Source of the DNA: Ignavibacteria bacterium UBA2373
Lineage (GTDB): Bacteria; Bacteroidota; Ignavibacteria; Kapaibacteriales; UBA961
Reading direction: 5' to 3'
NCBI GenBank assembly: GCA_002344005.1
Contig: DDTD01000082.1
Span: 121,941-185,940 of the forward strand
DNA length: 64,000 nucleotides
The notes beneath the pieces were generated by a model. It saw only the letters and a program-made list of their open reading frames with translations, was not told the DNA's origin and did no database searches. A program made the translations under genes and the position numbers. This document shows, piece by piece, positions 17,372 to 27,250 of this stretch; within the stretch, counting starts at the first letter, position 1, and each line of letters opens with the position of its first letter.

Positions 17372-18816
17372 AATCTCTCCTCTACATATTGAGGGAATTC
17401 AACAATAAATGTTGCACCTTGTCCATAAATAGATTCGCAGTAAATTGTACCATTCATAGCTTCCACCAATTTTTTCACAATGGCAAGTCCCAAACCACTG
17501 CTATGTTCTCCGCCCGTTGGTTGCGCAGAAAGCCGCTGAAATTTGCCGAATAATTTTTGCTTGTCATCATCGGTAAGTCCGGGACCTTCATCTTTCACAG
17601 CAATACGAATAAAAGAACTATGCTCACGGGAAATTTCATCTACTGTTATATATACTTTTTTTTCTAATGGTGAGTATTTCACTGCATTACTGATTATATT
17701 TTCGATGACTTCATGAAACAATGTTGTGTCCACAAAGACAGAATACTGATTTATGATATCATAATGTATAGCGATTCCTTTCTTTTCAGCGGTTACATAA
17801 AAGGATTCAACAATTTCATTTATGGTCTTAGTGACATCAAGTTTTTGTAAATTAACGGTTAATTTACCTGATTCAACCGCATTAATATCAAGGAGATTTG
17901 TTATAATGGTTTTCATTCTTCTTGCTGTGGCAAGCATTGACTGAACAGTTTTCTCTTTTTGTTCAGGTTTCATATAATCGCCATAACGAATAATTGATTC
18001 GGCATTGAGAATGATTCCTGAAAGTGGGTTTTTCAGATCATGCGCGGCTATACCTAAAAATTCATTTTTTTCTTTATTTAACTCTTCAAGATAGATATTT
18101 TGCTGATGAAGTTCATTATTCACACTTTCTATTTGTGTCTTTTGCAAGAAGATAGTCCGTAAATTAATAAACTCACGAAGTCTGGCTGTATAGGTAAATC
18201 GTGATATTAACCATGCTATAAATGTAAAAATGATACTGTTTGTGATATGACCATTGGCATTAGGTGACTCTGTCGCAATAGATAGTGTGACAACAAAAAA
18301 TACTTCGCCGAGAAAAAAAATAATTATCGAAGCTGCGGGGCGATAGAAAAAACTTGCAGCAATGCCGAAGACAGCAACAATATATTCGGTAATATTCGGA
18401 CTTACCTTTTGAACAATCCACGCAGATAAAAAACCTGCCCATGCTATAATAATAAATCCATACAAAAAAGTCATAAGATTGACAATCTTGAATCTTGTTG
18501 TAATTTTCGTTCTCAATACAAACGAAAGGAGTGTAAAGAGAAACGAAACGATTACTAAAGCAATATGACTCAAAAAAAGTTCATAATAGGCAATATTGCT
18601 TTCCCATAAACCGGTAGCTTTGGACACAACAATATCTCGCCAAACAAGCAAAGAACCAAGAACAAACAAGACAAGCGAATAAAAGCGAATGCGCGTCAAA
18701 TTTGATCCTTGTATAACCCTACTGTAATCATCACAAAAAGTAGGGTCGGGCAATTCCGGCTCTAAAACAAAATTTTTTTGTATATATTTTTGAAAAAGTC
18801 CCAGTATCCGTTTCAT
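17368..18816 (-). CDS. Membrane-bound sensor histidine kinase
   Basis: A 482-residue kinase from the ATG at 18816, 4 bp after the upstream stop; a longer in-frame start at 18876 would overlap that gene by 56 bp and is rejected. About six membrane segments lie in residues 45-210 without a recognisable periplasmic sensor domain. A short coiled coil then leads to the HisKA box (AAHDLKNPLSG, His259), the N box (IENIISNAVKYS), G1 (DEGPGLTDDD) and G2 (GLGLAIVKKL). It autophosphorylates and should pass phosphate to a response regulator, but none is encoded nearby. The signal is unknown. Confidence 0.88.
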   Translation of the reverse strand: MKRILGLFQKYIQKNFVLEPELPDPTFCDDYSRVIQGSNLTRIRFYSLVLFVLGSLLVWRDIVVSKATGLWESNIAYYELFLSHIALVIVSFLFTLLSFVLRTKITTRFKIVNLMTFLYGFIIIAWAGFLSAWIVQKVSPNITEYIVAVFGIAASFFYRPAASIIIFFLGEVFFVVTLSIATESPNANGHITNSIIFTFIAWLISRFTYTARLREFINLRTIFLQKTQIESVNNELHQQNIYLEELNKEKNEFLGIAAHDLKNPLSGIILNAESIIRYGDYMKPEQKEKTVQSMLATARRMKTIITNLLDINAVESGKLTVNLQKLDVTKTINEIVESFYVTAEKKGIAIHYDIINQYSVFVDTTLFHEVIENIISNAVKYSPLEKKVYITVDEISREHSSFIRIAVKDEGPGLTDDDKQKLFGKFQRLSAQPTGGEHSSGLGLAIVKKLVEAMNGTIYCESIYGQGATFIVEFPQYVEERL

Positions 18817-18820
18817 AGTA

Positions 18821-20386
18821 TTATATGACAAATAAACCTGTTTTTTGAGCAATTTTTTCAGCAATCGCCTTGCCATCTAAAGCAGCGGACATAATTCCTC
18901 CCGCATAGCCGGCACCCTCACCGGCGGGATAAAGATGCGGAATATTGATATGTGCTAATGTTTCTTTATTTCTAGGAATTTTCACAGGTGATGATGTACG
19001 CGATTCCGTTGCAACTACAATTGCTTCATTCGTAAAATAACCACGCATTTTTTTATCAAAATCCTTAAAGCCTTGACGTAATGAAGTGCTAATATCTTTT
19101 GTAAATGCTTTTTCAACCGGTGCGGAAATTAATCCGGGAATATAGGACGATTTGGGTAAAGTATCGGATAAACGACCATTCACAAAATCAATCAATCGTT
19201 GAGCCGGAGCTTGTTGCGTACCATTTCCTAAATTCCACACATTTTTTTCTATATGTTTTTGATAATCCAAACAGGAAAAAACACCGGATTCTACATGCTC
19301 TGAGGCATGTTCGGGCGAAACCGCACAAATAATACCGGAATTGGCATACGCAGAATCACGTCGCGACATTGACATACCGTTCACGACAATTTCCTCAGGC
19401 GCAGTAGCAGCAGGAACAATGAGCCCACCGGGACACATACAAAATGAGAATACTCCTCGTTCACGAACATGAGTCACTAATTTATAGGAAGAAGCGGGTA
19501 AATATTCGCCTCTTTTATAACCATGATATTGAATTTCATCAATTAAATCTTGCGGATGTTCCGCTCTTACCCCAAGGGCAAATGGTTTTGGCTCAATCGC
19601 TATATTTTTCGCATGAAGTAAATAAAAAATATCTCGGGCTGAATGCCCTGTTGCTATAATACAATCGTCGCCAATAAATTCTTTTCCATTCTCCGTTGTT
19701 AAGCGAACAAATGTTTCTGCACAATGTATATCTGTAACATATGAATCAAAGTGAACTTCGCCGCCATACTCACAAATAGTTTGACGAATGTTTTGAACCA
19801 CAATGGGCAGTTTGTTAGAGCCTATATGCGGATGAGCATCCACAAGTATATCCGTAGGCGCACCATGTTCGACAAGTAATTGTAATACTATGCGAATATC
19901 TCCCCTTTTTTTTGAGCCAGTATATAATTTCCCATCAGAGTAAGTTCCTGCTCCTCCCTCTCCAAAACAATAATTAGAATGAGGATTTACAATGCCAAAT
20001 TGTTGAATGGCACGCAAATCACGTCGTCGGGCACGAGCATCTTTACCTCTTTCAAGAATAATCGGCTTAATACCATGACGTAATAATTCAAGTGCAGCAA
20101 AATACCCACATGGACCGGCACCAATAATTAATACTTTTCGATGTGGGGATGCTATTTGTAATTGTTTTTTAAGAATGGGAATATCAGGGGGATTTTCACC
20201 AATATAGACTGTGGTTTGCAAAGTATAATGTAACTTTTTCCCACGTGCATCAAGTGAACGCTTCTGTATTGTTATTGCACTAATTTCATCATTGCTTATG
20301 CCACACTCTTGTGCAGCAAATGTTTTTATTGCTTCTGAATTGTGAATATACTCGGGTTTTATGGAAAGTATAATTTCTTTTTTCAT
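18821..20386 (-). CDS. FAD-dependent dehydrogenase (COG2509-type)
   Basis: A 521-residue flavoprotein. The Rossmann FAD motif VLIIGAGPCGYFAALELL lies near residue 88 after an about 85-residue N-terminal domain typical of the family. Other landmarks are CFGEGGAGTYSDGKL and the C-terminal FAD-contact stretch YPAGEGAGYAGGIMSAALDG. This family of large uncharacterised FAD-dependent oxidoreductases is widespread; the substrate is unknown. It heads the operon with the histidine kinase and the glycosyltransferase. Confidence 0.85.
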   Translation of the reverse strand: MKKEIILSIKPEYIHNSEAIKTFAAQECGISNDEISAITIQKRSLDARGKKLHYTLQTTVYIGENPPDIPILKKQLQIASPHRKVLIIGAGPCGYFAALELLRHGIKPIILERGKDARARRRDLRAIQQFGIVNPHSNYCFGEGGAGTYSDGKLYTGSKKRGDIRIVLQLLVEHGAPTDILVDAHPHIGSNKLPIVVQNIRQTICEYGGEVHFDSYVTDIHCAETFVRLTTENGKEFIGDDCIIATGHSARDIFYLLHAKNIAIEPKPFALGVRAEHPQDLIDEIQYHGYKRGEYLPASSYKLVTHVRERGVFSFCMCPGGLIVPAATAPEEIVVNGMSMSRRDSAYANSGIICAVSPEHASEHVESGVFSCLDYQKHIEKNVWNLGNGTQQAPAQRLIDFVNGRLSDTLPKSSYIPGLISAPVEKAFTKDISTSLRQGFKDFDKKMRGYFTNEAIVVATESRTSSPVKIPRNKETLAHINIPHLYPAGEGAGYAGGIMSAALDGKAIAEKIAQKTGLFVI

Positions 20387-20411
20387 AACCCTTTACTTTC
20401 TTGTCGAAAGA

Positions 20412-22502
20412 TTAATGAATAACAGACAGCGGTAATGTAATTCGTTTATTATCCTGCTCTACAACCACATAGTATATTCCTGTAGGATACTGCATTATGT
20501 CCAAACGAATATTCGTATGATTATATGAAGTAGCATGCACTTCACTGCCCGTAGATGAAAATACTTTAACAATTATGGGCAATTTTTCAGATGATTGAAT
20601 ATTCAGATACAGTTCATCACTAGCAGGATTGGGAAATATTTGAGCCGCCAAAATAGCATTGTCTTCTTGATTTTCTGCAATTGATGTATGAATTTGGTTA
20701 ATTGGTACATATTTAAGTATTGTGCCAAATTGCCCAACTGCCCAAGCCGTAGAATCATCATATACAAAGAGAGAATGGAGAATATTTCTTGAGCCGGTAA
20801 ATTGTGTACGCCATGTTGTTCCGCCATCATTCGTTATTGCGCTGCTGCCGCCTTCACCAACAAATATCGCATTTGTTTCAGAATAAAAACGTATTGCCAT
20901 TATACTTTGCGATGTATTAAGTTGTAATGGTAACCATGTTGTTCCGCCATCATTGCTTTTTCGAGCAAAACCATTATCGCCTGCTATAATAAGAGTTTCA
21001 GTTCCTATTTTTTGGAATGTTCTCAAATTATTCTGTGTTCCCAAATCTATGGGTTTCCATGTTTGTCCACCATCAGTTGTGAAAATAACGACCCCTCTGT
21101 CGCCTATGCACCAGCCCAAGTCACGGTTTGCAAAATAGATTGCATTGAGGCGGGTTGAAAATTCTGTTGGTTGCACTTTCCATTGATTTCCGCCATTACT
21201 TGTTGTAATGACAATACCATTTTCTCCACAAGCCCAGCCAAATGATTCATCAACAAAATCAACATCCAATAAATTTGCTGTTACTTGCGATAATTGTGGA
21301 GTAATCTTATCGCCATTTTCCTCTATTTTGAAAACATTACCCGATTCTCCAACAATCCAGAGAGCATTATTATTTACAATATCTATTCCCCTGAGTGCAG
21401 GTTTTTCAGCTATTATCTGAGTTTGCCATTGTTCACCGGCATTCGTCGTTGTCATAATAATACCGCTATCGCCGACAGCAAAACCTTTCTTATCCGTGAC
21501 AAATGCTACATCATATAAATCGAAGCGTTCGCCTTTGCTTGATTTTACCCACGATTTACCACCATCATTTGTCAGATAAACTTCGCCATTTTTTCCGGCA
21601 ACTATTCCATTATTGACATTAAAAAAACGTATAGCTGATAAATTTTCTTCTATGGGTAAAGAAATATCCTGCCAATCCACACCATTTGTAGTGGCAAGAA
21701 TAGTACCTTTTTCACCACATATCCATCCATGGGTATTATCAGTAAAATGTAAAGCAAGTAATCCCGAATTTGAAGGAGATTTTTGGACAGTCCAATTGAC
21801 GCCGCCATTGGTGGTCATGCGTATTGTACCCTTATCACCTACAATCCACCCTTGTAAATTGGGAAGCACTTGAATTGCACGCAGATTGATATTGTCTTCC
21901 ACTAAAGGAAACTGCGTAAACCACGAATCACCGCCATTGGTTGTAGCCATCACTATTCCGCCATTACCGACAGCCCAGCCCTTATTTTCATCAGAAAAAG
22001 CGACACCGTTCAAAAAAACGCTGAATCCGCTGACTACTCGCCCCCATGATGTACCGCCATTGGTTGTTTTAAGGATTGTCGCTTGCCTACCTACGCTATA
22101 GACAACACTATCATTGACTGCATAAACAGATTGCAAAGCAGCTGTGACATTGGATTTTTGAATCTCCCATTTGATGCCGCCATCGGATGTTTTCAGTACA
22201 GATCCATTCGTACCGACTGCCCAACCATTGGTATTTGATGAGAAAGTAACGGATAATAAATCCTGCGATGTTGCTGTTAATCTCCCTATCCAAAGATTGC
22301 CTTGGTCAGCCGATGCAATAATTCCGCCTGCTTCTGCGCAAGCGATTGCCAAGCCATTGGGCTTTATTGCAAGCGATGTAATGGTATTACCTTGAGGTTG
22401 AGGATTTTGCCACACCCATCCCTTATTTTGAGCACAAAGGAGGATTGGTGACAAAAGAGAGAAACAGAGTGTTATCGTAAGTGTTTGTAATAATGTGTTC
22501 AT
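20412..22502 (-). CDS. Secreted Ycf48-like beta-propeller with T9SS sorting domain
   Basis: A 696-residue protein with a signal peptide (residues 1-25, cleaved after LLCAQ). Some 14 repeats follow, each holding TTNGGxxW or TxDGGxTW with GWAVG-type blades, the signature of Ycf48/Hcf136-like propellers. Residues about 610-696 are a type A sorting domain (FPNPASDELYLNI ... GIYYVVVEQDNKRITLPL). Ycf48 assists photosystem II assembly in phototrophs, but in Bacteroidota such repeats with a T9SS tag belong to surface or secreted proteins, so a photosynthetic role is not implied. 26 bp downstream of its stop comes the FAD dehydrogenase gene on the same strand. Confidence 0.82.
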   Translation of the reverse strand: MNTLLQTLTITLCFSLLSPILLCAQNKGWVWQNPQPQGNTITSLAIKPNGLAIACAEAGGIIASADQGNLWIGRLTATSQDLLSVTFSSNTNGWAVGTNGSVLKTSDGGIKWEIQKSNVTAALQSVYAVNDSVVYSVGRQATILKTTNGGTSWGRVVSGFSVFLNGVAFSDENKGWAVGNGGIVMATTNGGDSWFTQFPLVEDNINLRAIQVLPNLQGWIVGDKGTIRMTTNGGVNWTVQKSPSNSGLLALHFTDNTHGWICGEKGTILATTNGVDWQDISLPIEENLSAIRFFNVNNGIVAGKNGEVYLTNDGGKSWVKSSKGERFDLYDVAFVTDKKGFAVGDSGIIMTTTNAGEQWQTQIIAEKPALRGIDIVNNNALWIVGESGNVFKIEENGDKITPQLSQVTANLLDVDFVDESFGWACGENGIVITTSNGGNQWKVQPTEFSTRLNAIYFANRDLGWCIGDRGVVIFTTDGGQTWKPIDLGTQNNLRTFQKIGTETLIIAGDNGFARKSNDGGTTWLPLQLNTSQSIMAIRFYSETNAIFVGEGGSSAITNDGGTTWRTQFTGSRNILHSLFVYDDSTAWAVGQFGTILKYVPINQIHTSIAENQEDNAILAAQIFPNPASDELYLNIQSSEKLPIIVKVFSSTGSEVHATSYNHTNIRLDIMQYPTGIYYVVVEQDNKRITLPLSVIH

Positions 22503-22526
22503 AAAAATATAGTGTGATGAGATTAA

Positions 22527-23252
22527 TCAAAAGCCGATGTCTAATGGCTCAAATAGTGGTGTATTGATGTCTAAGAAACCTGAAAAGCCGATTAAAAACA
22601 TGAACCAGTCTGCTAACCACATAGACAACCCGACGCTCAAAGGTATGGACAAATTGTCATCCATTTTCAATCGTATGGAAGCTGCTTCAATAATCCCGCC
22701 AATTATCGCACCAACAATACCGGCATAGACAAAAGAGATATCCAAATTGAGGATAAACCAAACAGCCACCACTACTCCGATTGCTGAAATGATAAAAGCA
22801 GCTGTACCTTCAACACTTTTATCAAAAAACTTGTGTCGTCCTAATTTTCTGCCGATTAACGCGGCTGCCGTATCGGAAACAATGAGTATGCTAAATGCTG
22901 TGATTGCTATGCTTTGCGGCAAAAAAAGAATACACAGAAAGGCAGCAATCAATACCCACGATGCACCATTTAGCAATAAACGGTCATCTCGAGTTTCATG
23001 TGCACGCAGCAATCGACCGAACAATTTCAGATACAGCTGTCGGAATCGGAGATTCTTATGGGACAGAACATCCAATACGACACTTACAATGGTGAATATG
23101 AAAATTAAACGAAAAATTATCTGCTTTCCAAACATCGCATAGACGATAGGAATAGACAATGACGATAGGTGTATTGCCTTTCGCAAAAGTTCGTTTGTAT
23201 AGGATATTTCAGCTTGTTTCTGCATTTTTGCGTTAGTTTTATTTCTGACCAT
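22527..23252 (-). CDS. SEC59/DGK1/VTE5-family membrane kinase or cytidylyltransferase-like protein
   Basis: A polytopic protein of about 241 residues (start taken at 23252; ATGs at 23225, 23255 and 23300 are alternatives). The mid-region SDTAAALIGRKLGRHKF followed by KSVEGTAAFIISA is the CTP-binding signature shared by dolichol kinase, phytol kinase and diacylglycerol kinase DGK1, related to CdsA. It should phosphorylate a lipid alcohol with CTP at the membrane; the substrate cannot be told. It diverges from ispE, which makes isoprenoid precursors, so an isoprenol substrate is a fair guess. The 5' ends of the two genes are almost contiguous. Confidence 0.75.
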   Translation of the reverse strand: MVRNKTNAKMQKQAEISYTNELLRKAIHLSSLSIPIVYAMFGKQIIFRLIFIFTIVSVVLDVLSHKNLRFRQLYLKLFGRLLRAHETRDDRLLLNGASWVLIAAFLCILFLPQSIAITAFSILIVSDTAAALIGRKLGRHKFFDKSVEGTAAFIISAIGVVVAVWFILNLDISFVYAGIVGAIIGGIIEAASIRLKMDDNLSIPLSVGLSMWLADWFMFLIGFSGFLDINTPLFEPLDIGF

Positions 23253-23262
23253 CATGATTTCT

Positions 23263-24108
23263 ATGCCAAAATTTACATGTTTTCCTCCGGCAAAAATCAA
23301 TCTATTTCTTGAAGTACTCGGAAAAAGAACCGATGGTTATCATAGTATTCACTCGTTCTTTATCCCCGTTACGCTATGTGATGAACTCACAATAGAAAAG
23401 ACAGATGATTACACAATAACTCTTGATTCATCAATTGATTGCAGAATTGAAGACAATCTTGTTTGGAAAGCTGCACGACGTTTACAAGACTACTTTTCTG
23501 TTAAATCAGGAGCAAAAATACGACTTCAAAAGAACATTCCGACAGGGGCGGGTCTTGGAGGCGGCAGTAGTGATGCTGCTTATACGTTGAAAATGCTCAA
23601 CTTGCTATGGAATATCGGAGCCGATAAAGAAACACTGTGTGATATAGCCGCATCATTAGGAAGTGATTGTCCTTTCTTTATCGAATCACGCCCCGCCATT
23701 GCCACAGGTCGAGGTGAAATTCTCCAAACAGTTGAATATATGCAGCATGGCTCTATACTCTTAGTTCATCCCAGAATACACAGTAATACAGCTCTTGCCT
23801 ATTCACATTTTAACTTCAACCCGGAACATGGTATTAAAAAACCGCAATGCTTGATTAACAATATGAGCACATACAAAAATGACTTTGAGGAGTCGGTTTT
23901 TGCTCAGCATCCGATATTATATTCAATCAAAGACACTTTATATTCTTCAGGTGCGTACTATGCCAGCATGACAGGCAGCGGCTCAACGATGTTCGGCATC
24001 TTTGACAATACCGATACGGCAGAAAAATCTCCTCTTGTCCAACAATACACAACTCATATTGTTGGACTGTACAATCCTCATCTTTTCGAAACCTTTTTTC
24101 AGACATAG
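23263..24108 (+). CDS. ispE: 4-diphosphocytidyl-2-C-methyl-D-erythritol kinase
   Basis: IspE is the GHMP kinase of the MEP isoprenoid pathway; it phosphorylates CDP-methylerythritol with ATP. PAKINLFLEVLGKR marks the N-terminus, PTGAGLGGGSSDAA the ATP-binding GHMP loop, and MTGSGSTMFGIF the C-terminal glycine-rich motif. The full length is about 281 residues. I chose the ATG at 23263 because PAKINL usually lies about eight residues in; the ATG at 23254 is the alternative. The stop is 1 bp before glgA. Divergent from the SEC59-like gene. Confidence 0.92.
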   Translation: MPKFTCFPPAKINLFLEVLGKRTDGYHSIHSFFIPVTLCDELTIEKTDDYTITLDSSIDCRIEDNLVWKAARRLQDYFSVKSGAKIRLQKNIPTGAGLGGGSSDAAYTLKMLNLLWNIGADKETLCDIAASLGSDCPFFIESRPAIATGRGEILQTVEYMQHGSILLVHPRIHSNTALAYSHFNFNPEHGIKKPQCLINNMSTYKNDFEESVFAQHPILYSIKDTLYSSGAYYASMTGSGSTMFGIFDNTDTAEKSPLVQQYTTHIVGLYNPHLFETFFQT

Positions 24109-24109
24109 T

Positions 24110-25582
24110 ATGAAAATTCTTACAATATCAGCAGAGGTTGCTCCCTTTGCAAAAGCCGGTGGATTAGGTGATGTCGCAGCGTCATTACCCAAAGCATTCG
24201 AACAATTAGGACATGAGAATCTTGTCGTATTACCCAAATATGGACATATTGACATACGGAAGTACTCTCTTCAACCCACAGATATTATTGTTGCAGTACC
24301 TATGGGTACATGGACAGAATATGCGCGATTATGGAAAGGTATTTTACCGGATTCTTTAGTGACTGTCTGTTTATTGGAAAATGCAGATTATTTTGACAGA
24401 GAAGGTATTTACGGTAATCCTGAAGGATTTACTGACAATGATCGTAGATTTATTTTTCTTACACGTGCGGCATTTGAAGCGGCTCGTACTCTTGGCTTTA
24501 GACCGGATATTATCCATGCACATGATAATCACACAGCATTGGCAATGCCCATGTTAAAAATAAATTATTCCCATGATGCCTTTTTCAATAAAGCCGCCGG
24601 TATTCTTACCATTCATAATATGGCATATCAAGGTCTGTATGATTCTCAAAGAACAATGCAATTTATGGGTTTACATAAAAGACATTTTTTTAAGGGTTCA
24701 TGGTTTGAACAATATGGTGCCGTAAACTCCTTAAAAGCAGGTATTATGTTCGCAGATAAAGTAACCACTGTTAGCCCGACATATGCACATGAAATACGAT
24801 GGACAAATTCAGGTGAAGGTTTGCAAGATGTTCTCCATGCTCGTGCAGCCGATTTGGTTGGTGTGCTGAACGGTGTAGATTATACCGAGTGGAATCCGGA
24901 AATTGACACAATGATTTACAAAAATTATGCTCAAAATTCGCTCGCTGAAAAAGAACATAATAAACACCGATTATTAGTTGATTTTGGATTATCAACAGAA
25001 GAAATTCTTGATGGCACTCCTCTTATTGGGATGGTTTCTCGGCTTACTCCGCAAAAAGGGATTGATTTATTGGAAAAAAGTCTTGAACATTTTGTGAAAA
25101 ATAAAATTGCTCGTGTTGTACTTCTCGGATCAGGAGAAAATCGCTATGAAGACTTCTTTCGATATTTGAGTAAAAAATATCCTCGTCGTGCTTTAGTTCA
25201 AATCGGGTATAATAATTCCCTTTCCCATAAAATTACGGCTGCAAGTGATTTCTTCTTAGTTCCTTCTCGATTTGAACCATGCGGATTAACACAAATGTAT
25301 GCCATGAAATATGGGACTATACCGATAGTTCGAGCGACGGGAGGACTTGCAGATACCGTTGTGGAATATGATGCTCGAACAGGATATGGAACAGGATTCG
25401 TCTTCCACCAATATTCTGCTCAAGATTTGAGCAATGCAATGAACCGTGCTTTATCACATTATCGTGTTAAGCCCCATTGGGATATCGTTCGTCATAATGC
25501 TATGTCACAAAATTACTCTTCACTTATTGCAGCACAGAACTACATCAATGTGTATCAATGGGCATTAGAAAAAGTACGCTGA
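24110..25582 (+). CDS. glgA: Glycogen synthase (ADP-glucose)
   Basis: A 490-residue GT5 glycogen synthase that elongates alpha-1,4-glucan. The N-terminus MKILTISAEVAPFAKAGGLG carries the ADP-glucose-binding K-x-G-G-L motif; the C-terminal GT-B half has PSRFEPCGLTQMYAMKYG and the RATGGLADTV loop. A longer in-frame start at 24002 would lie inside ispE and is rejected. One base separates it from ispE and four from the Omp85-like gene, so they form one transcript. No branching enzyme or glgC is nearby. Confidence 0.93.
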   Translation: MKILTISAEVAPFAKAGGLGDVAASLPKAFEQLGHENLVVLPKYGHIDIRKYSLQPTDIIVAVPMGTWTEYARLWKGILPDSLVTVCLLENADYFDREGIYGNPEGFTDNDRRFIFLTRAAFEAARTLGFRPDIIHAHDNHTALAMPMLKINYSHDAFFNKAAGILTIHNMAYQGLYDSQRTMQFMGLHKRHFFKGSWFEQYGAVNSLKAGIMFADKVTTVSPTYAHEIRWTNSGEGLQDVLHARAADLVGVLNGVDYTEWNPEIDTMIYKNYAQNSLAEKEHNKHRLLVDFGLSTEEILDGTPLIGMVSRLTPQKGIDLLEKSLEHFVKNKIARVVLLGSGENRYEDFFRYLSKKYPRRALVQIGYNNSLSHKITAASDFFLVPSRFEPCGLTQMYAMKYGTIPIVRATGGLADTVVEYDARTGYGTGFVFHQYSAQDLSNAMNRALSHYRVKPHWDIVRHNAMSQNYSSLIAAQNYINVYQWALEKVR

Positions 25583-25586
25583 TTTG

Positions 25587-27206
25587 ATGAAAAAAGCAAG
25601 AATATTTTCGAGTTTCGCTATAACTATAATAGCATTTTTTTTCGTTCATTCTCTGTATGCGCAGGTATCGGTCAGAAAAATATATCTGAAGCGAAAAGAA
25701 GTTTTTGACAGCAGTGGACAAGATTGGTTTTTTGCCGGAAATTTGGCAAATTCATTTCATACTTTGACAAAAAAATATGTTATTGATGATGAAATTCTTT
25801 TTGAGCAAGGAGAAGAATTATATAACGATGATGCAGAAGAAACTGAACGTAATTTAAGAAGCTCAGGTCTATTTTCGTCTGTGACAGTGCAAGTAGATAC
25901 TATTGATGATAGAACCGCAGATATTACCATAACAACACAAGATATATGGAGCACTAATCTTTTTCCTGTATTCAATGTTGGGGGTGGAATATCTTCACTT
26001 GGTGGTTTTTTCCGAGAAATAAACTTTGCGGGAACAGGTTCATCAGTAATGGCTCAAGCATTATATCGTACCGAGAACTCTATTGGCTGGGATGGGATAC
26101 TGACAGGAACATACCGTCGGGTATTGCGATCCGAGATTAATTTTTCTTTTGCTTTGTCGGCTCATCGTTATCGTACAGTGCAACAATTTTCACTTTTTCA
26201 ACCCTTCCGTACATTGTCTTCGCCTCTCTCTTTTGGAATTTCTGCAACCAATTCTTTTGGGTCTGATTTTGTGTATAGCAGTACTGCCGTCCCTCAAAGA
26301 ACACCTTATCATGTTCGCCGAGCAGAGTCATGGATTTCTTTAGGGATGCAAAGAAAAGACCGCCTGTTTTTTTCGGCTTATATAGCTTTGGAAGATGTGC
26401 AGCGCGTCAGCCCTACCTTACGCCAACCTTATGATAACTCCGGTAAAATATTACTTGGATTTTCTTCATTACAACAAAAATTTGCAAAGACATTGAAATT
26501 AAACGGATATGAAACCGAAGACATGGCGTATGGAGGATGGGGTACTGCCATTATCGGGCGTATATTCCCTATTGGCTCACAAGGTGAGGGAGTTTATTAT
26601 GTAGGAGGTCAGATTCAACAAAGTGTCGGTATTGGTAAAGGATATTTATTTGGACAACTTACCGGTTCATCCGGCTTTGAACGTGGCAATCCTCGATATA
26701 CATATCAAGAGTTTTCCGGTGTAGGTCATTATCGTTTTTCGGAAAACTTTTTGATTGCCTCGCGATTACGACAACAGACTGTATGGAACTGGAATGCTTT
26801 CAGACAATTAATCCTTGATAATGATGCCGGGTTGCGTGGATATGCAGCTAATACTTTAGAAGGAGCCAATAGAATCATTGCAAATACCGAATTGCGTGTA
26901 TATCCGCAAACAGATTTATGGATATTCAAACTGTCGGGGGTTGTATTTCATGATATTGGAACAATCTGGAAACAAAGTGATCAAATTTTCAATATGAGAT
27001 TTTACAATGCCATTGGTGGCGGAATTAGAATCCATAATACCAAAGCATCAGGCGCCGAAGCCATTATTCGTATTGATGTTGCCTATAATGCCCACGACAA
27101 ATCTTTTGGAGGTATTATCCTTTCCACAGGACAACTTTTCTCTATTTTTGGCACGCACACATTTAAGTTACCTGAAGTGTATGGCATGACCATAGATTCA
27201 GAGTAA
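25587..27206 (+). CDS. Omp85/BamA-TamA-like outer-membrane protein with POTRA domain
   Basis: A 539-residue protein with signal peptide (MKKARIFSSFAITIIAFFFV, cleaved near LYAQ). Residues about 28-115 form a POTRA-like domain (ETERNLRSSGLFSSVTV ... ADITITTQD), and the rest is a beta-rich barrel with a surface-antigen-like late part (DNDAGLRGYAANTLEGANRII). It probably acts in outer-membrane protein insertion or translocation, but with a single POTRA it is not BamA itself. A TTG 3 bp upstream of the ATG at 25587 is the other possible start. Downstream of glgA by 4 bp. Confidence 0.72.
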   Translation: MKKARIFSSFAITIIAFFFVHSLYAQVSVRKIYLKRKEVFDSSGQDWFFAGNLANSFHTLTKKYVIDDEILFEQGEELYNDDAEETERNLRSSGLFSSVTVQVDTIDDRTADITITTQDIWSTNLFPVFNVGGGISSLGGFFREINFAGTGSSVMAQALYRTENSIGWDGILTGTYRRVLRSEINFSFALSAHRYRTVQQFSLFQPFRTLSSPLSFGISATNSFGSDFVYSSTAVPQRTPYHVRRAESWISLGMQRKDRLFFSAYIALEDVQRVSPTLRQPYDNSGKILLGFSSLQQKFAKTLKLNGYETEDMAYGGWGTAIIGRIFPIGSQGEGVYYVGGQIQQSVGIGKGYLFGQLTGSSGFERGNPRYTYQEFSGVGHYRFSENFLIASRLRQQTVWNWNAFRQLILDNDAGLRGYAANTLEGANRIIANTELRVYPQTDLWIFKLSGVVFHDIGTIWKQSDQIFNMRFYNAIGGGIRIHNTKASGAEAIIRIDVAYNAHDKSFGGIILSTGQLFSIFGTHTFKLPEVYGMTIDSE

Positions 27207-27219
27207 ATTAAAAATTTTC

Positions 27220-27227
27220 TATTTTTG
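27220..27227 (+). promoter_or_regulatory. Possible -7 box of the arginase gene
   Basis: TATTTTTG matches TAnnTTTG, 23 nt before the ATG at 27251. No -33 box was recognised. Confidence 0.35.
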
Positions 27228-27250
27228 CCCATCACACAGAATGAAATTTT

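Noticed and set aside
20412..22502. Evidence for photosynthesis from Ycf48-like repeats
   Set aside because: The repeats are generic propeller blades with a T9SS tag, and no photosystem or bacteriochlorophyll gene is nearby.
24002..24109. Longer N-terminus for glgA
   Set aside because: It overlaps the ispE coding end, and GlgA proteins begin at MKILTISAE.
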